Program-made: the position numbers and the translations under genes
Source: Sinomonas sp. R1AF57
Lineage (GTDB): Bacteria; Actinomycetota; Actinomycetes; Actinomycetales; Micrococcaceae
Length of the DNA: 64,000 bases
NCBI RefSeq assembly: GCF_002224485.1
Contig: NZ_CP022463.1
Coordinates: 1,708,817-1,772,816 of the forward strand
Direction of reading: 5' to 3'
Notes under the pieces: generated by a model
What the model was told of the DNA's origin: nothing
What the model saw: the letters and a program-made list of their open reading frames with translations, nothing else
Database searches by the model: none
Shown here: positions 26,249 through 37,782 of the stretch, in pieces
Position numbering within the stretch: the first letter of the stretch is position 1
Layout: each line of letters opens with the position of its first letter

Positions 26249-27013
26249 TCAGGGGACTGTCGGCTCCCGTTCGACGAGCCGGAGCGCGCCGACGGCACGT
26301 TCGAGGTGCCACTGGGCGTAGGCCGCGACCAGTCCGGCCGCCTCGCGCCGCGCGCCCGGCTCGGAGGCGTCTGCCGTGGGCCAGTCGCCCGCGAGCAGCG
26401 CGGCGAGGAGCCGCACGGTGTCAGGGGCGGGGGCCGGGGAGCCGGGAGGGCGGCAGTCTGAGCAGACGATGCCGCCCAGGGCCGCGCTGAAGGCTCCGTG
26501 CGGGCCGGGTTCGCCGCACCGCGCACAGTCTGTGAAGCTCGGTGCCCAGCCGGCCGTGGCGAGCGCCCGCAGGAGGTACGAGTCGAGGATGAGCCCCGGC
26601 GCGTGGGCCCCCCTGCTCAGCGCGGCCAATGCACCGACCAGGAGCATGTACTGGGAGGCCGAGGCGTCCGAGTCGGAGGCGGTGAGGCGCTCGGCGATCT
26701 CCGCCATCGCGGCGGCCACCGTGTAGCGCGGGTAGTCCGCTGCGATCGTGGTGCCGTAGCTGGCCCGGGCGGCCGCCTGTCCGACGATGTCGAGGGAACG
26801 GCCGTGGACGAGCTGCAGGTCGGCGACCATGAACGGCTCGAGCCGGGCCCCGAAGCGGCTCCTGGTCCGCCGTGCACCGCGCGCGACGGCCCGGACCTGG
26901 CCATGCTGGCGGGTCAGGAACACGACGATCCTGTCGGCCTCGCCGAGCTTGTACGTGCGCAGCACGACGCCGTCGTCCCGGTAGCTCCGGGATGCGAACG
27001 TCGACTCGGCCAT
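26249..27013 (-). CDS. recO: DNA repair protein RecO
   Basis: Protein of 254 residues that helps load RecA on gapped DNA in the RecFOR pathway. It has the N-terminal OB-fold ([21 protein letters not shown], near residues 9-80), a helical middle, and the zinc finger CARC...CSDC. Two ATGs compete (27013 and 27022); 27013 is used because GGGAGA stands nine bases before it. Its promoter must lie in the 88 bases after leuA, or it is read through from leuA. Confidence 0.92.
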   Translation of the reverse strand: MAESTFASRSYRDDGVVLRTYKLGEADRIVVFLTRQHGQVRAVARGARRTRSRFGARLEPFMVADLQLVHGRSLDIVGQAAARASYGTTIAADYPRYTVAAAMAEIAERLTASDSDASASQYMLLVGALAALSRGAHAPGLILDSYLLRALATAGWAPSFTDCARCGEPGPHGAFSAALGGIVCSDCRPPGSPAPAPDTVRLLAALLAGDWPTADASEPGARREAAGLVAAYAQWHLERAVGALRLVEREPTVP

Positions 27014-27101
27014 GGGTGCCATTCTCCCACGGCGAGGGCCTTGGAACGTGCGACGGCGGCGGGATGCACCCGCCGCCGTCGCACGCTGCGCAGGTGGCCG
27101 C

Positions 27102-28991
<1,890 letters not shown>

Positions 28992-29027
28992 CTAAGAAGA
29001 AGCAGCGCGGTTGGCACATCGTCACCA

Positions 29028-29067
29028 TAGCATCCCTAAGATGAAGCAACCCCATACAGGAGGCACG
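29028..29067 (+). promoter_or_regulatory. -10 and ribosome site of the M13 peptidase gene
   Basis: TAGCAT at 29028-29033 places transcription start near 29041. An AGGAGG at 29058-29063 then serves the ATG at 29068. An in-frame ATG at 29041, seven bases after the hexamer, could instead be used as a leaderless start, adding nine residues. Confidence 0.45.
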
Positions 29068-31032
29068 ATGACAAGCCAAGCCGCGCCGTCCGGCGTCGAC
29101 CGCCAGTACTTCGACGACACCGTCCGTCCTCAGGACGACCTCTACCGCCACGTCAACGGCGGATGGCTCCGCTCCACCGAGATCCCGGCGGACCGCGCCC
29201 TCGTGGGCACGTTCGTCCAGCTGCGCGACCTGTCCGAGGAGAACGTGCGCGCGCTCATCGAGGACCTCGCCTCCGCCGAGCACCCCGCGGGCTCGGACGA
29301 GGAGAAGATCGGCGCGTTCTACCGGTCCTTCATGGACGCCGACGCCGTCGAGCGGCTCGGCGCGCAGCCGCTCGCCCCCCTCCTGGCCGAGATCGACGCC
29401 GTCGAGGACATCTCCTCGCTCGTGGCGGCCTCCGCACGCCTCGGCCGCGGGGGCGCCGACGGCCTGCTCGGCTACTACGCGGCTCCCGATGCCGGCCAGC
29501 CCGACCGTGTGGTGCTCTACGTCTCCCAGAGCGGGCTCGGCCTCCCCGACGAGTCGTACTACCGGGACGAGAAGTTCGCCGCGATCGTCGAGGCCTACGA
29601 GGCATATCTGGCCGACATGTTCGCCCTCCTGGGCTCGGCCACCGCCGCCCAGGACGCGGCGGACGTGCTGGGCCTCGAGCGGCGGATCGCGGCCCTCCAC
29701 TGGGACCGGGTCACACTGCGCGACCCGCAGAAGACGTACAACCTCCGGACCGAGGCCCAGGCCGTCGAGGCGTTCCCCCACTTCGCCCTCTGGGCCGAGG
29801 AGACCGGGGTGACGGCCGACGCGCGGGCCGAGCTCGTCGTCGGCAACCCCGAGTACCTCGCCGGGATCACCGCGCTGCTGGACGACGTCCCCCTGCGCAC
29901 CTGGAGGCTCTGGCTCACCGGCCACCTCCTCGGCTCGACTGCGCCCTACCTGTCCTCTGCCTTCGTCGACCGGCACTTCGCCTTCTACGGCACCGTGCTG
30001 TCCGGGACACCGGAGAACAAGGAGCGCTGGAAGCGCGGTGTCGGGGCCGTCGAGGCCGGTCTCGGGATGGCGGTGGGCCGCCTGTACGTCGCCCGCCACT
30101 TCCCCGAGGAGCACAAGGAGTCGATGCGGGCCCTCGTGGACAACGTCGTCGAGGCCTATCGGCGCAGCATCTCAGTGCTGCCGTGGATGGGCGCCGAGAC
30201 GCGCGAGCGCGCGCTCGCCAAGCTGGCAGCCTTCCGTCCCAAGATCGGCTACCCGGACGAGTGGATCGACTTCTCGCCGGTGGTGGTGGACGAGGCCGAC
30301 CTGCTCGGCAACGTCCGCCGCGCCCACGCCGCGGAGCTGGACCGCCTGCTCGACGAGATCGGCAAGCCGGTGGACCGCGTCAAGTGGCTCATGACCCCGC
30401 AGACGGTCAACGCCTACTACCACCCGCTGATGAACGAGATCGTCTTCCCGGCCGCCATCCTCCAGGAGCCGTTCTTCCACCCCGAGGCGGACCCTGCGGT
30501 CAACTACGGCGGCATCGCGGCCGTGATCGGGCATGAGATCGGCCACGGGTTCGACGACCAGGGCTCCCAGTTCGACGGCGACGGCGCGCTGCGGAACTGG
30601 TGGTCCGACGAGGACCGGGCGGCCTTCGAAGCGCTCACGGGCAAGCTCGTGGAGCAGTTCGAGGTCCTCTCCCCCGCGGAGACCCCGGGCAGCACCGTCA
30701 ACGGGCGGCTCACGCTCGGTGAGAACATCGGCGACCTCGGCGGCCTCGGCATCGCCTACAAGGCCTACCAGCTGAGCCTCGACGGGCAGGAGCCCCCGGT
30801 GATCGACGGCCTCACCGGTCCGCAGCGCTTCTTCGTCTCGTGGGCGACAGTCTGGCGCCAGGTGTGCCGCCCGGAGGAGACGCAGCGCCGCCTCTCGATC
30901 GACCCGCACTCGCCGAACGAATTCCGTACGAATGCGATCGTGAAGAACCTCGACGCCTTCCACGAGGCCTTCGACGTGGCCGACGGCGACGCGATGTGGC
31001 TGGACCCCGAGGAGCGCGTCACCATCTGGTGA
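29068..31032 (+). CDS. M13-family zinc metallopeptidase (PepO/neprilysin-like)
   Basis: Protein of 654 residues with the N-terminal M13_N helical domain (starting RQYFDDTVRPQDDLYRHVNG) and the C-terminal catalytic domain. Zinc ligands and base are visible in VIGHEIGHGFDD and in GENIGDLGG; the end has the conserved RTNAIVKNLDAFHEAF. There is no signal peptide, so it probably acts in the cytosol as an oligopeptidase. The start is set by AGGAGG before ATG 29068; 29041 is an alternative. It is divergent from leuA. Confidence 0.92.
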   Translation: MTSQAAPSGVDRQYFDDTVRPQDDLYRHVNGGWLRSTEIPADRALVGTFVQLRDLSEENVRALIEDLASAEHPAGSDEEKIGAFYRSFMDADAVERLGAQPLAPLLAEIDAVEDISSLVAASARLGRGGADGLLGYYAAPDAGQPDRVVLYVSQSGLGLPDESYYRDEKFAAIVEAYEAYLADMFALLGSATAAQDAADVLGLERRIAALHWDRVTLRDPQKTYNLRTEAQAVEAFPHFALWAEETGVTADARAELVVGNPEYLAGITALLDDVPLRTWRLWLTGHLLGSTAPYLSSAFVDRHFAFYGTVLSGTPENKERWKRGVGAVEAGLGMAVGRLYVARHFPEEHKESMRALVDNVVEAYRRSISVLPWMGAETRERALAKLAAFRPKIGYPDEWIDFSPVVVDEADLLGNVRRAHAAELDRLLDEIGKPVDRVKWLMTPQTVNAYYHPLMNEIVFPAAILQEPFFHPEADPAVNYGGIAAVIGHEIGHGFDDQGSQFDGDGALRNWWSDEDRAAFEALTGKLVEQFEVLSPAETPGSTVNGRLTLGENIGDLGGLGIAYKAYQLSLDGQEPPVIDGLTGPQRFFVSWATVWRQVCRPEETQRRLSIDPHSPNEFRTNAIVKNLDAFHEAFDVADGDAMWLDPEERVTIW

Positions 31033-31062
31033 GTGCTGCCCCGCCGCGGCGGACGCCAGGTG

Positions 31063-32595
31063 TCAGTGGCCGAAGGCCGCCTGGCACGTGGCGTCCGCCG
31101 CGGTCTGCGCCACGACGTTCTCCGGGACGGGGGCACTGTACTTCTCCCCGGCCGTGAAGTCCGAGCCGACGTAGAACTGGACGCCGTGGATGGCCGTGGA
31201 GGGCTGCACCTGGGCGGCCGGGAGCCCGAAGCGCGCGGCGATGTCTGTGGCGACGTCTTCGAATCCGGTGCTGTAGTAGACGACGGTGGTGGCACTGGGA
31301 GCGGCGGCGAACGTCTGCAGCTGGGCGAACCCGTCCGCTTTGAGGTAGCCGAGGATCTGCTGGGCCCGGCCTTGGACACCCGAGCCGTTGGCCACGCTGA
31401 CCGGCTGGATCGCCTTGTTGTAGGCCGGAGGTGCGCTCGTCGGCGCCGCGCCGGTCTCCGTGGGCGCTGCGGACGCCGAGTCCGACGGCGACGCCGTCCC
31501 CTTGGGCGCCGTGAGGTCGCGGCCCTCGCGCATCGCCTGGAACAGCCCCTCGGCGTCGGGCTCCTTGATCTGGACCCGGTTCGGGTCGTTGACGTACGGC
31601 TCCCAGGGCACGGTCACGAACGCGACCTTGGACAGGTCAACGTCCTTGAGCCTGCTCCCGATGGTCAGGAGGGACTTCGGGTTCGCGAGCCCGCTGTCGA
31701 CGGTGAGGTTGCGCGTGATCGTGTCCGCGATGGAGAGCATCTTCGGCACGTCGGTCAGCGTCCCGTCGGACTTCACCTTGCGGGCGAGCGAGGCGAGGAA
31801 GGCCTGCTGCGACTTGATCCGCGACAGGTCGCTCCCGTCCCCCACCCCGTGGCGGCTGCGCAGGAACGCGAGGGCCTGTTCGCCCTGGATCGTGTTCGTC
31901 CCGGCGTTCAGCTTCAGGCCTGAGGCCGGGTCGTCGACGGCGGCGTTGACGCACACCTGCACGCCGCCGATCGTGTTCGAAAGTTCTTTCACGGCATTGA
32001 AGTCCGCGAGCAGGAAATGGTCGACCGTGAGGCCGGTGATCTTGTTGATCGTATCCAGCAGGCAGCCCGGGCCGGCCTCGCTCATGGCGGAGTTGAGCTG
32101 GCCTGCGCTCTGGGCGGGGTACGTCTGCTTGGTCTTGGGATCCGTGCACGCAGGAATGGGGACCATGAGGTCCCGGGGGAAGCTCGTCATGGAGATCTGG
32201 CGGTTGTCCGCCGAGATGTCCATGAGGATCATGACGTCGGAGTTGCCGTAGCCGGCACTGTCCGCCTGGGAGCCGTATTCCTTGTTCGCGCCGTCGCGCG
32301 TGTCCGAGCCCATGATCAGGATCTGCAGGCGGTCGTTCGCGTCGCTTGACGCGTCGGCGGTGGCGCTGCCCGCCGAGAGCGGCGCCTGCTTGAGGTTCGA
32401 CTGCAGCCTGAGCACCCAGTAGCCGGCGAACACGATGACCCCGAGCAGCACGAAGGCCGCAACGGCTGCCGTCACGCGGAGCCAGAGGCGTTTCTTTCCG
32501 GGGGTGCGGGCATGCCGCGGCGTGGGGGAACCGTCCCGACGCGCATGGTGCACGCCGCCGAGCCGCGGCGCGGCGTCATCAGCTCGTCGAGCCAA
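31063..32595 (-). CDS. LCP-family cell-wall glycopolymer transferase with LytR_C domain
   Basis: Membrane protein of 510 residues: cytoplasmic basic tail, one helix (about 39-63), an external LCP domain (about 90-310; ILIMGSDTRDG, SFPRDLMVPIP and FLRSRHGVGDG carry the conserved Asp/Arg residues), a Ser/Thr/Pro linker (about 340-385), and a C-terminal LytR_C domain (PVSVANGSGVQGRAQQILGYL onward). It should attach teichoic-acid- or arabinogalactan-like polymers to peptidoglycan. The start is TTG at 32595 with GGAAGG about eight bases upstream; a downstream GTG is possible. Confidence 0.9.
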   Translation of the reverse strand: MARRADDAAPRLGGVHHARRDGSPTPRHARTPGKKRLWLRVTAAVAAFVLLGVIVFAGYWVLRLQSNLKQAPLSAGSATADASSDANDRLQILIMGSDTRDGANKEYGSQADSAGYGNSDVMILMDISADNRQISMTSFPRDLMVPIPACTDPKTKQTYPAQSAGQLNSAMSEAGPGCLLDTINKITGLTVDHFLLADFNAVKELSNTIGGVQVCVNAAVDDPASGLKLNAGTNTIQGEQALAFLRSRHGVGDGSDLSRIKSQQAFLASLARKVKSDGTLTDVPKMLSIADTITRNLTVDSGLANPKSLLTIGSRLKDVDLSKVAFVTVPWEPYVNDPNRVQIKEPDAEGLFQAMREGRDLTAPKGTASPSDSASAAPTETGAAPTSAPPAYNKAIQPVSVANGSGVQGRAQQILGYLKADGFAQLQTFAAAPSATTVVYYSTGFEDVATDIAARFGLPAAQVQPSTAIHGVQFYVGSDFTAGEKYSAPVPENVVAQTAADATCQAAFGH

Positions 32596-32711
32596 GGAGG
32601 GGGCCTTCCGTCAGGGTCCTGAGTCACTCCATATTACTCGGTAGCCCTGTACGGCCGCTGGGAGACGCGGCAGCAGCAGCGTCACAGTGTGGCCTACCCG
32701 AGTGGGGCCGT

Positions 32712-33665
32712 CTAGAAACCGAGCCTGCCCAGCTGCTTGGGATCCCTCTGCCAGTCCTTGGCGACCTTGACGTGGAGGTCCAGATAGATGCGCGTGCCGA
32801 GCAGCGCCTCGATCCCGCGCCGCGCGGCAGTCCCGACCTCGCGGAGCCGCGAGCCTCCCCGACCGATGATGATGGCCTTCTGCGACGGCCGCTCCACGAA
32901 CAGGTTCACCCGGACGTCGAGCAGGGGGTTGTCCTCGCTGCGGCCCTCACGGGGCACGATCTCCTCGACCACGACGGCGAGCGAGTGCGGGAGCTCGTCG
33001 CGCACGCCCTCGAGCGCCGCCTCGCGGATGAGCTCCGCGACCATGACCGCCTCGGGCTCGTCCGTGAGCTCGCCGTCCGGGTACAGCGGTGGCGAGGAGG
33101 GCATGTGGCCGATGAGGACGTCTTCGACGGTCTTGACTTGGTAGCCGTCCTGGGCCGAGACCGGCACGAGGTCGCTCCAGCCCTCTCCGCCGACAACCTC
33201 CCGGCCCAGAGCCTCGACGTCGAGGAGCTGCTCGGCCAGTGCGGCACGGTCCACGAGATCGGCCTTCGTCACGAGCGCCACGATCGGCTTCCGGGGAACC
33301 CCTGCCAGCTGGTTCGCGATGTACCTGTCCCCGGGGCCGATCCGTTCGTTCGCCGGAATGCAGAACCCGATGGCGTCCACCTCCGAGAGGGTCTCGGCCA
33401 CGAGGTCGTTCAGACGCTGGCCCAGGAGGGTGCGCGGCCGGTGCAGGCCCGGCGTGTCGACGAGGATCAGCTGGCCGTCGGAGCGGTGCACGATCCCGCG
33501 GATCGTGTGCCGCGTCGTCTGGGGCTTGGCCGAGGTGATGGCGACCTTCTGGCCGACGAGCGCATTGGTCAGGGTCGACTTGCCCGCGTTCGGCCGCCCG
33601 ACCAGCACCGCGAATCCGGCCCGGTAGTCCGGCGCGGTGCCGTGTCCTGCGGAAGTCTCAGCCAT
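32712..33665 (-). CDS. era: GTPase Era
   Basis: Protein of 317 residues: N-terminal Ras-like GTPase domain and C-terminal KH RNA-binding domain. It binds the 3' end of 16S rRNA and helps mature the 30S subunit. G1 is GRPNAGKS (23-30), G3 is DTPG; the G4 motif reads TKAD rather than NKxD, as often seen in actinobacterial Era. The KH domain holds IIGRGGSRLREVG. The start overlaps the end of the CorC-like gene by 8 bases; it is the last gene of phoH-ybeY-corC-era. Confidence 0.96.
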   Translation of the reverse strand: MAETSAGHGTAPDYRAGFAVLVGRPNAGKSTLTNALVGQKVAITSAKPQTTRHTIRGIVHRSDGQLILVDTPGLHRPRTLLGQRLNDLVAETLSEVDAIGFCIPANERIGPGDRYIANQLAGVPRKPIVALVTKADLVDRAALAEQLLDVEALGREVVGGEGWSDLVPVSAQDGYQVKTVEDVLIGHMPSSPPLYPDGELTDEPEAVMVAELIREAALEGVRDELPHSLAVVVEEIVPREGRSEDNPLLDVRVNLFVERPSQKAIIIGRGGSRLREVGTAARRGIEALLGTRIYLDLHVKVAKDWQRDPKQLGRLGF

Positions 33666-34956
33666 GGTTGGTCCCTGCTTCTTCGTTCTCGTCGGTGGTG
33701 GTTGGTTCGTGCACTCGTTCTGCCAGGATGTGGCTCACCCGGTTCCGCCGGCCTTCAATGCGCTCGGCGGTGAGCTGCACCCCGTGGATCTCGGCGGAGC
33801 TCCCCACGATCGGGACCCGCCCGAGGGCCTTCGCCAGGAGGCCGCCCACGGTCTCGACCTCGTCGTCCTCGATGTCGAGGTCGAACAGCTCCCCGAGGTC
33901 ATCGAGGCTCATCCGGGCGGCAACCCGGAACCGCCCGTCCCCGAGAGGGACTGATTCGGCCGCGTCGTCGTCGTACTCGTCGACGATCTCGCCCACGATC
34001 TCCTCGATGAGGTCCTCGAGGGTCACGAGGCCCGCGGTCCCGCCGTACTCGTCGACCACGATCGCAAGGTGGATCGACTCCCTCTGGAGTTCCTTGAGCA
34101 GCTCGTCCACCGGCTTGGACTCGGGGACGAATCGGGGTTCGCGGGCCAGGTCCTCGACGCGCCCGGCGGCCGCAGCCGGGTCCTGGTGCAGGCGCGCAGC
34201 GACATCCTTCAGGTAGAGGATGCCCACGACGTCGTCGAGGCTCTCGCGGAACACGGGCACGCGGGAGCATCCGGAGCGGAGGAAGAGGCTCATCGCCTGC
34301 GCGAAGGTGGAGCCGGCCTCGATCGAGATGATGTCGGTGCGCGGCACCATCACGGCTCGCACGAGCGTCTCCCCCAGCTCGAACACGGACTGGAGCAGCT
34401 CCGCCTGCTCCTCCTCGAAGTCCTCGGCATCGCTCGCACGCTCGACGAACTCGCGGAGCTCGGTCGAGCTGTAGGTGGCTTCCTCGCTGCCCGGATCGGT
34501 TCCGGTGGCCCGGCTCCCGAGGGAGACCAGCCAGCCCGGGACCGGCCCCAGCGCGATGCGCAGCCCGCTCACGAGGGGGGCCGAGGCGACCGCCACCGGC
34601 AGCGCGTGCTGGCGGCCGAGCTGGCGCGGCGAGACGCCGACGAGGAGGAACCCGACAAGCGCCATGACGGCGGTGGCGGCCAGGCCCGCCAGCCACACGT
34701 TGTCGAGCAGGCTGAAGGCGAGGACCGCCACCGCAACAGCCGCCGCAGTCTCGAACCAGATGCGCCAGAACCGCAGGGCGTGCAGGTGCGGGACGGGGTC
34801 CCCGAGGATCCTTGCGAGGGCGGCCGCCTGGCCCGCTTCGATCCGCTCCTCGGCGTCGTGCCGCGGGAGGAAGGCGAGCGCGGCCTCCGCGGCCGTGAGG
34901 AGCCCCGCGAGGGCTATGAAGACCAGCGCCAGGACAGAGAGGAGGACCGGGGTCAC
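33658..34956 (-). CDS. CBS-domain transporter of the CorC/HlyC (CNNM-like) family
   Basis: Membrane protein of 432 residues with an N-terminal CNNM-type domain of three to four helices (about residues 1-130), two CBS domains (about 190-330; MVPRTDIISIEAG and HLAIVVDEYGGTAGLVTLEDLIEEIVGE), and a C-terminal CorC_HlyC domain. The family is associated with magnesium/cobalt handling, not with haemolysis. The GTG overlaps the ybeY stop by four bases and the 3' end overlaps era. Confidence 0.9.
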   Translation of the reverse strand: MTPVLLSVLALVFIALAGLLTAAEAALAFLPRHDAEERIEAGQAAALARILGDPVPHLHALRFWRIWFETAAAVAVAVLAFSLLDNVWLAGLAATAVMALVGFLLVGVSPRQLGRQHALPVAVASAPLVSGLRIALGPVPGWLVSLGSRATGTDPGSEEATYSSTELREFVERASDAEDFEEEQAELLQSVFELGETLVRAVMVPRTDIISIEAGSTFAQAMSLFLRSGCSRVPVFRESLDDVVGILYLKDVAARLHQDPAAAAGRVEDLAREPRFVPESKPVDELLKELQRESIHLAIVVDEYGGTAGLVTLEDLIEEIVGEIVDEYDDDAAESVPLGDGRFRVAARMSLDDLGELFDLDIEDDEVETVGGLLAKALGRVPIVGSSAEIHGVQLTAERIEGRRNRVSHILAERVHEPTTTDENEEAGTNHG

Positions 34957-35426
34957 GCCACCGTCTCGCTCGGGGCAGGGCGGCCGAGGAACTCGGTGAG
35001 CAGCTCCCTCTGGAGCGTGAACATCTCGTCCCTTTCCTCCGGCTCCGCGTGGTCGAAGCCCAGGAGGTGCAGGATGCCGTGGGTGGCGAGGAGGAGCATC
35101 TCGTCGTCGGTCGAGTGCCCCCCGCGCTTCGCCTGCTGCGCGGCGACCTGGGGACAGATGGCGATGTCGCCCAGCATCCCCTGCGGGGTCTGGCGGCCGG
35201 GGGTCCCCGGGGTCAGCTCGTCCATCGGGACTGAGAGCACGTCGGTCGGCCCGGGCTCGTCCATGAGCTCGACGTGCAGGCGCTCCATCGCCTCCTCGTC
35301 CACGAGGAGGACCGAGAGCTCGGTCTGGGGATGGAGCCACAGGCGCTCGAACACGAAACGGGCCAGACGGACGAGTGCCTCCGCGTCGACGGCCACGCCG
35401 GACTCGTTGTTGACTTCGATGCTCAC
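34953..35426 (-). CDS. ybeY: rRNA maturation endoribonuclease YbeY
   Basis: Protein of 157 residues, a zinc-dependent endoribonuclease that helps process the 3' end of 16S rRNA. The metal site HGILHLLGFDH is visible near residues 118-128, and the conserved TDVLSVPMDE precedes it. Its start overlaps the phoH stop (ATGA) and its stop overlaps the CorC-like gene (GTGA), so phoH, ybeY, corC and era form one coupled operon. Confidence 0.95.
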   Translation of the reverse strand: MSIEVNNESGVAVDAEALVRLARFVFERLWLHPQTELSVLLVDEEAMERLHVELMDEPGPTDVLSVPMDELTPGTPGRQTPQGMLGDIAICPQVAAQQAKRGGHSTDDEMLLLATHGILHLLGFDHAEPEERDEMFTLQRELLTEFLGRPAPSETVA

Positions 35427-36490
35427 TGCTCCAGCTTAGTCGGCGTCGGACCGTCGGGCGCCTGCGCGCGGGCCCGGGCACGACGCCGCTCCTGCGCGGC
35501 GCGCTGCTCGTCGTCCCAGCGCCCGTACGCATCGACGATGTCGCTCACGAGCCGGTGCCGGACGACGTCGGACGCCTCGAGGACGGAGAAGCTGACGTCC
35601 TCGACGCCGGCCAGGATCTGCTGGACCACGCGCAGCCCGGAAGCCGTCCCCGACGGGAGGTCGACCTGCGTCACGTCCCCCGTGACCACCATCTTGGAGC
35701 CGAACCCGAGACGGGTCAGGAACATCTTCATCTGCTCCGGGGTCGTGTTCTGCGCCTCGTCGAGGATGATGAACGCGTCGTTGAGGGTACGGCCGCGCAT
35801 GTACGCCAGCGGCGCGACCTCGATGGTCCCAGCAGCCATCAGCCGCGGGATGGACTCGGGGTCCATCATGTCGTGCAGCGCGTCGTACAGCGGGCGGAGG
35901 TAGGGGTCGATCTTGTCGCTCAGCGTACCCGGCAGGAAGCCCAGCCTCTCCCCCGCCTCGACCGCCGGCCGCGTGAGGATGATCCGGCTGACGTCCTTGT
36001 GCTGGAGTGCCTGGACGGCCTTGGCCATCGCCAGGTAGGTCTTGCCGGTGCCGGCGGGCCCGATGCCGAAGATGACCGTGTGCTCGTCGATCGCGTCGAC
36101 GTAGTTCTTCTGGTTGGCCGTCTTCGGGCGGATCGTGCGGCCCCGGCTGGAGAGGATGTTGTGGGTGAGCACCTCAGACGGGCTCGACACCGTCTGGGTG
36201 CGCAGCATCGACACGAGCTGGGCCAGCGAGGCGGTGGTCACAGCCGTGCCCTGGCCGGCCATCGCGGAGACCTCCTCGAAGAGCCGACGGATATGCGGCA
36301 CCTCCTCAGGAGGCCCGACGATCGTGAGCTCGTTGCCGCGCGCATGGAAGGAGACTGCTGGGAACTGCTCCTCGATGAAGCGCAGCGCTTCATCGTGCGG
36401 GCCGAGGATCTGGACCATCTCCTCGCTCGAGCCGAATCGGAGCACCTCAGTGCGTGCTGCCGGGGTCGTGTGCGGGAAGTCCGCTGTCAC
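35423..36490 (-). CDS. PhoH-like ATPase
   Basis: Cytosolic ATPase of 355 residues with an N-terminal KH-like region (GSSEEMVQILGPHDEALRFIEE, about 12-70) and a C-terminal PhoH domain (Walker A GPAGTGKT, Walker B FIILDEAQNT). It is presumably RNA-associated, given its position with ybeY and era in an RNA-processing operon. GTG at 36490 is used; the upstream extension of the frame is not conserved-looking. It is the first gene of the operon. Confidence 0.93.
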   Translation of the reverse strand: MTADFPHTTPAARTEVLRFGSSEEMVQILGPHDEALRFIEEQFPAVSFHARGNELTIVGPPEEVPHIRRLFEEVSAMAGQGTAVTTASLAQLVSMLRTQTVSSPSEVLTHNILSSRGRTIRPKTANQKNYVDAIDEHTVIFGIGPAGTGKTYLAMAKAVQALQHKDVSRIILTRPAVEAGERLGFLPGTLSDKIDPYLRPLYDALHDMMDPESIPRLMAAGTIEVAPLAYMRGRTLNDAFIILDEAQNTTPEQMKMFLTRLGFGSKMVVTGDVTQVDLPSGTASGLRVVQQILAGVEDVSFSVLEASDVVRHRLVSDIVDAYGRWDDEQRAAQERRRARARAQAPDGPTPTKLEQ

Positions 36491-36782
36491 AGGCCGTCTC
36501 TCTCCTCGTCCGGGCCGAACCCTCGCGTCGGCCCTACGCCGGGCCGCTCGCGTGCCGCCCGTGGCGCCCATCCTACTGCCGCTGTGCCGTGCTGCGACCC
36601 GAAAGGAGCCGGAGGGCGCCAACGTCTCAATCGCGCATCACTTGGGACACGGGCGCGTCCACGGGGGCTTCCGCGCGCCGGTGCTGTGCCAAGCTGGAAT
36701 GTGGCCCGGGCACCCCGACGGCGTCCCGGCGGCCCCGGACACAAGCGACGCCCTCGAGGCGGCGACGACCAGCGGAGGATGC

Positions 36783-37727
36783 ATGGGACCCACGGCGCTG
36801 CGCGCGCGCTGCCGGCTGTGGCCGGCCGTGCCTGCGGTGCTCGCGGCTGCCGTGGTCTCGCTCGCAGGCTGCACGGCCGTCGGGTCGCCCCAGCCGAGCA
36901 TCGCCGCCGGAGCCACGGCGAGCCAGGTTCCCGGCAACACCCAGCCCTCGGCACCCCTCGAGACATCCCAGACCTCGGCGAAGGCCCCGGTGTACTGGCT
37001 GGGGCGCGCCAAGGACGGCGTGTACCTGTACCGCGAGTTCCGGGACGCGGGCGGCCAGGACAATCCCATCGCGACCGCGCTGCGCATCATGATGTCCCAG
37101 AAGCCGCTCGACCCTGACTACTTCAGTCCCTGGCAGACGCCGAAGAAGCTCGCCGCGTCGGTTTCGGGCCGGAACGTGATCACCGTGGACGTGTCGGCGG
37201 ACGCGTTCAACACCGGCGTCGACGAGCCGACAGCCCAGCTCGCGGTGCAGCAGCTCGTCTACACCGCGACAGCGGCCGCCGCGAGTGCCGGCCTCATCGA
37301 CTCGGACCAGCCGATCTCGGTCATGCTCCTCGTCGATGGGCATACCTCCCAGCTCGCCTTCGAGCGGGTGCAGCTCGGCCAGCTCATGCAGCGCGACCCC
37401 TCGATGCTGGCCCCGGCCTGGATCATCGACCCGCAGGAAGGCGTGGGGCTCGACGGGCCGGTGAAGGTGTTCGGCAGGTCGACCCGAGCGGACCAGGAGC
37501 TCGGCTGGCAGGTGCTCCGCAGGGATTCGCCTGGCAAGTCCTCCGTCTACCTCAGCGGGACCGTGGTCCCGGGCACCCAGAGCTCGCGTCCCGGCGAGTT
37601 CACCTTCACCGTCAACCTGCCCCCGGGCGACTACGAGGTCCGCGTGCTGCCCAAGGAGGAGGCCTCGGCCGCTCCCAACACCGGCAACACCGCCTGGGAT
37701 TCAAAGGACGTGCACGTCGGCGCCTGA
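36783..37727 (+). CDS. lipoprotein with GerMN and Gmad2 domains
   Basis: Protein of 314 residues with a signal peptide ending in lipobox LAGC, so probably exported and lipid-anchored. A low-complexity linker (about 37-65) leads into a GerMN domain (about 70-205; the FNTGVDEPTAQLAVQQLVYT helix) and a C-terminal Gmad2 immunoglobulin-like domain (GPVKVFGRSTRADQELGW to LPPGDYEVRVLP). Both domains are extracellular and of unknown specific function in non-sporulating actinobacteria. A GCGGAGG ribosome site supports ATG 36783. It is convergent with rsmE. Confidence 0.88.
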   Translation: MGPTALRARCRLWPAVPAVLAAAVVSLAGCTAVGSPQPSIAAGATASQVPGNTQPSAPLETSQTSAKAPVYWLGRAKDGVYLYREFRDAGGQDNPIATALRIMMSQKPLDPDYFSPWQTPKKLAASVSGRNVITVDVSADAFNTGVDEPTAQLAVQQLVYTATAAAASAGLIDSDQPISVMLLVDGHTSQLAFERVQLGQLMQRDPSMLAPAWIIDPQEGVGLDGPVKVFGRSTRADQELGWQVLRRDSPGKSSVYLSGTVVPGTQSSRPGEFTFTVNLPPGDYEVRVLPKEEASAAPNTGNTAWDSKDVHVGA

Positions 37728-37782
37728 CCCATCGGCCCCTCCCCCGGCAACAGTCCGCAGCTGCGCACGCAGCCCTGTGCGG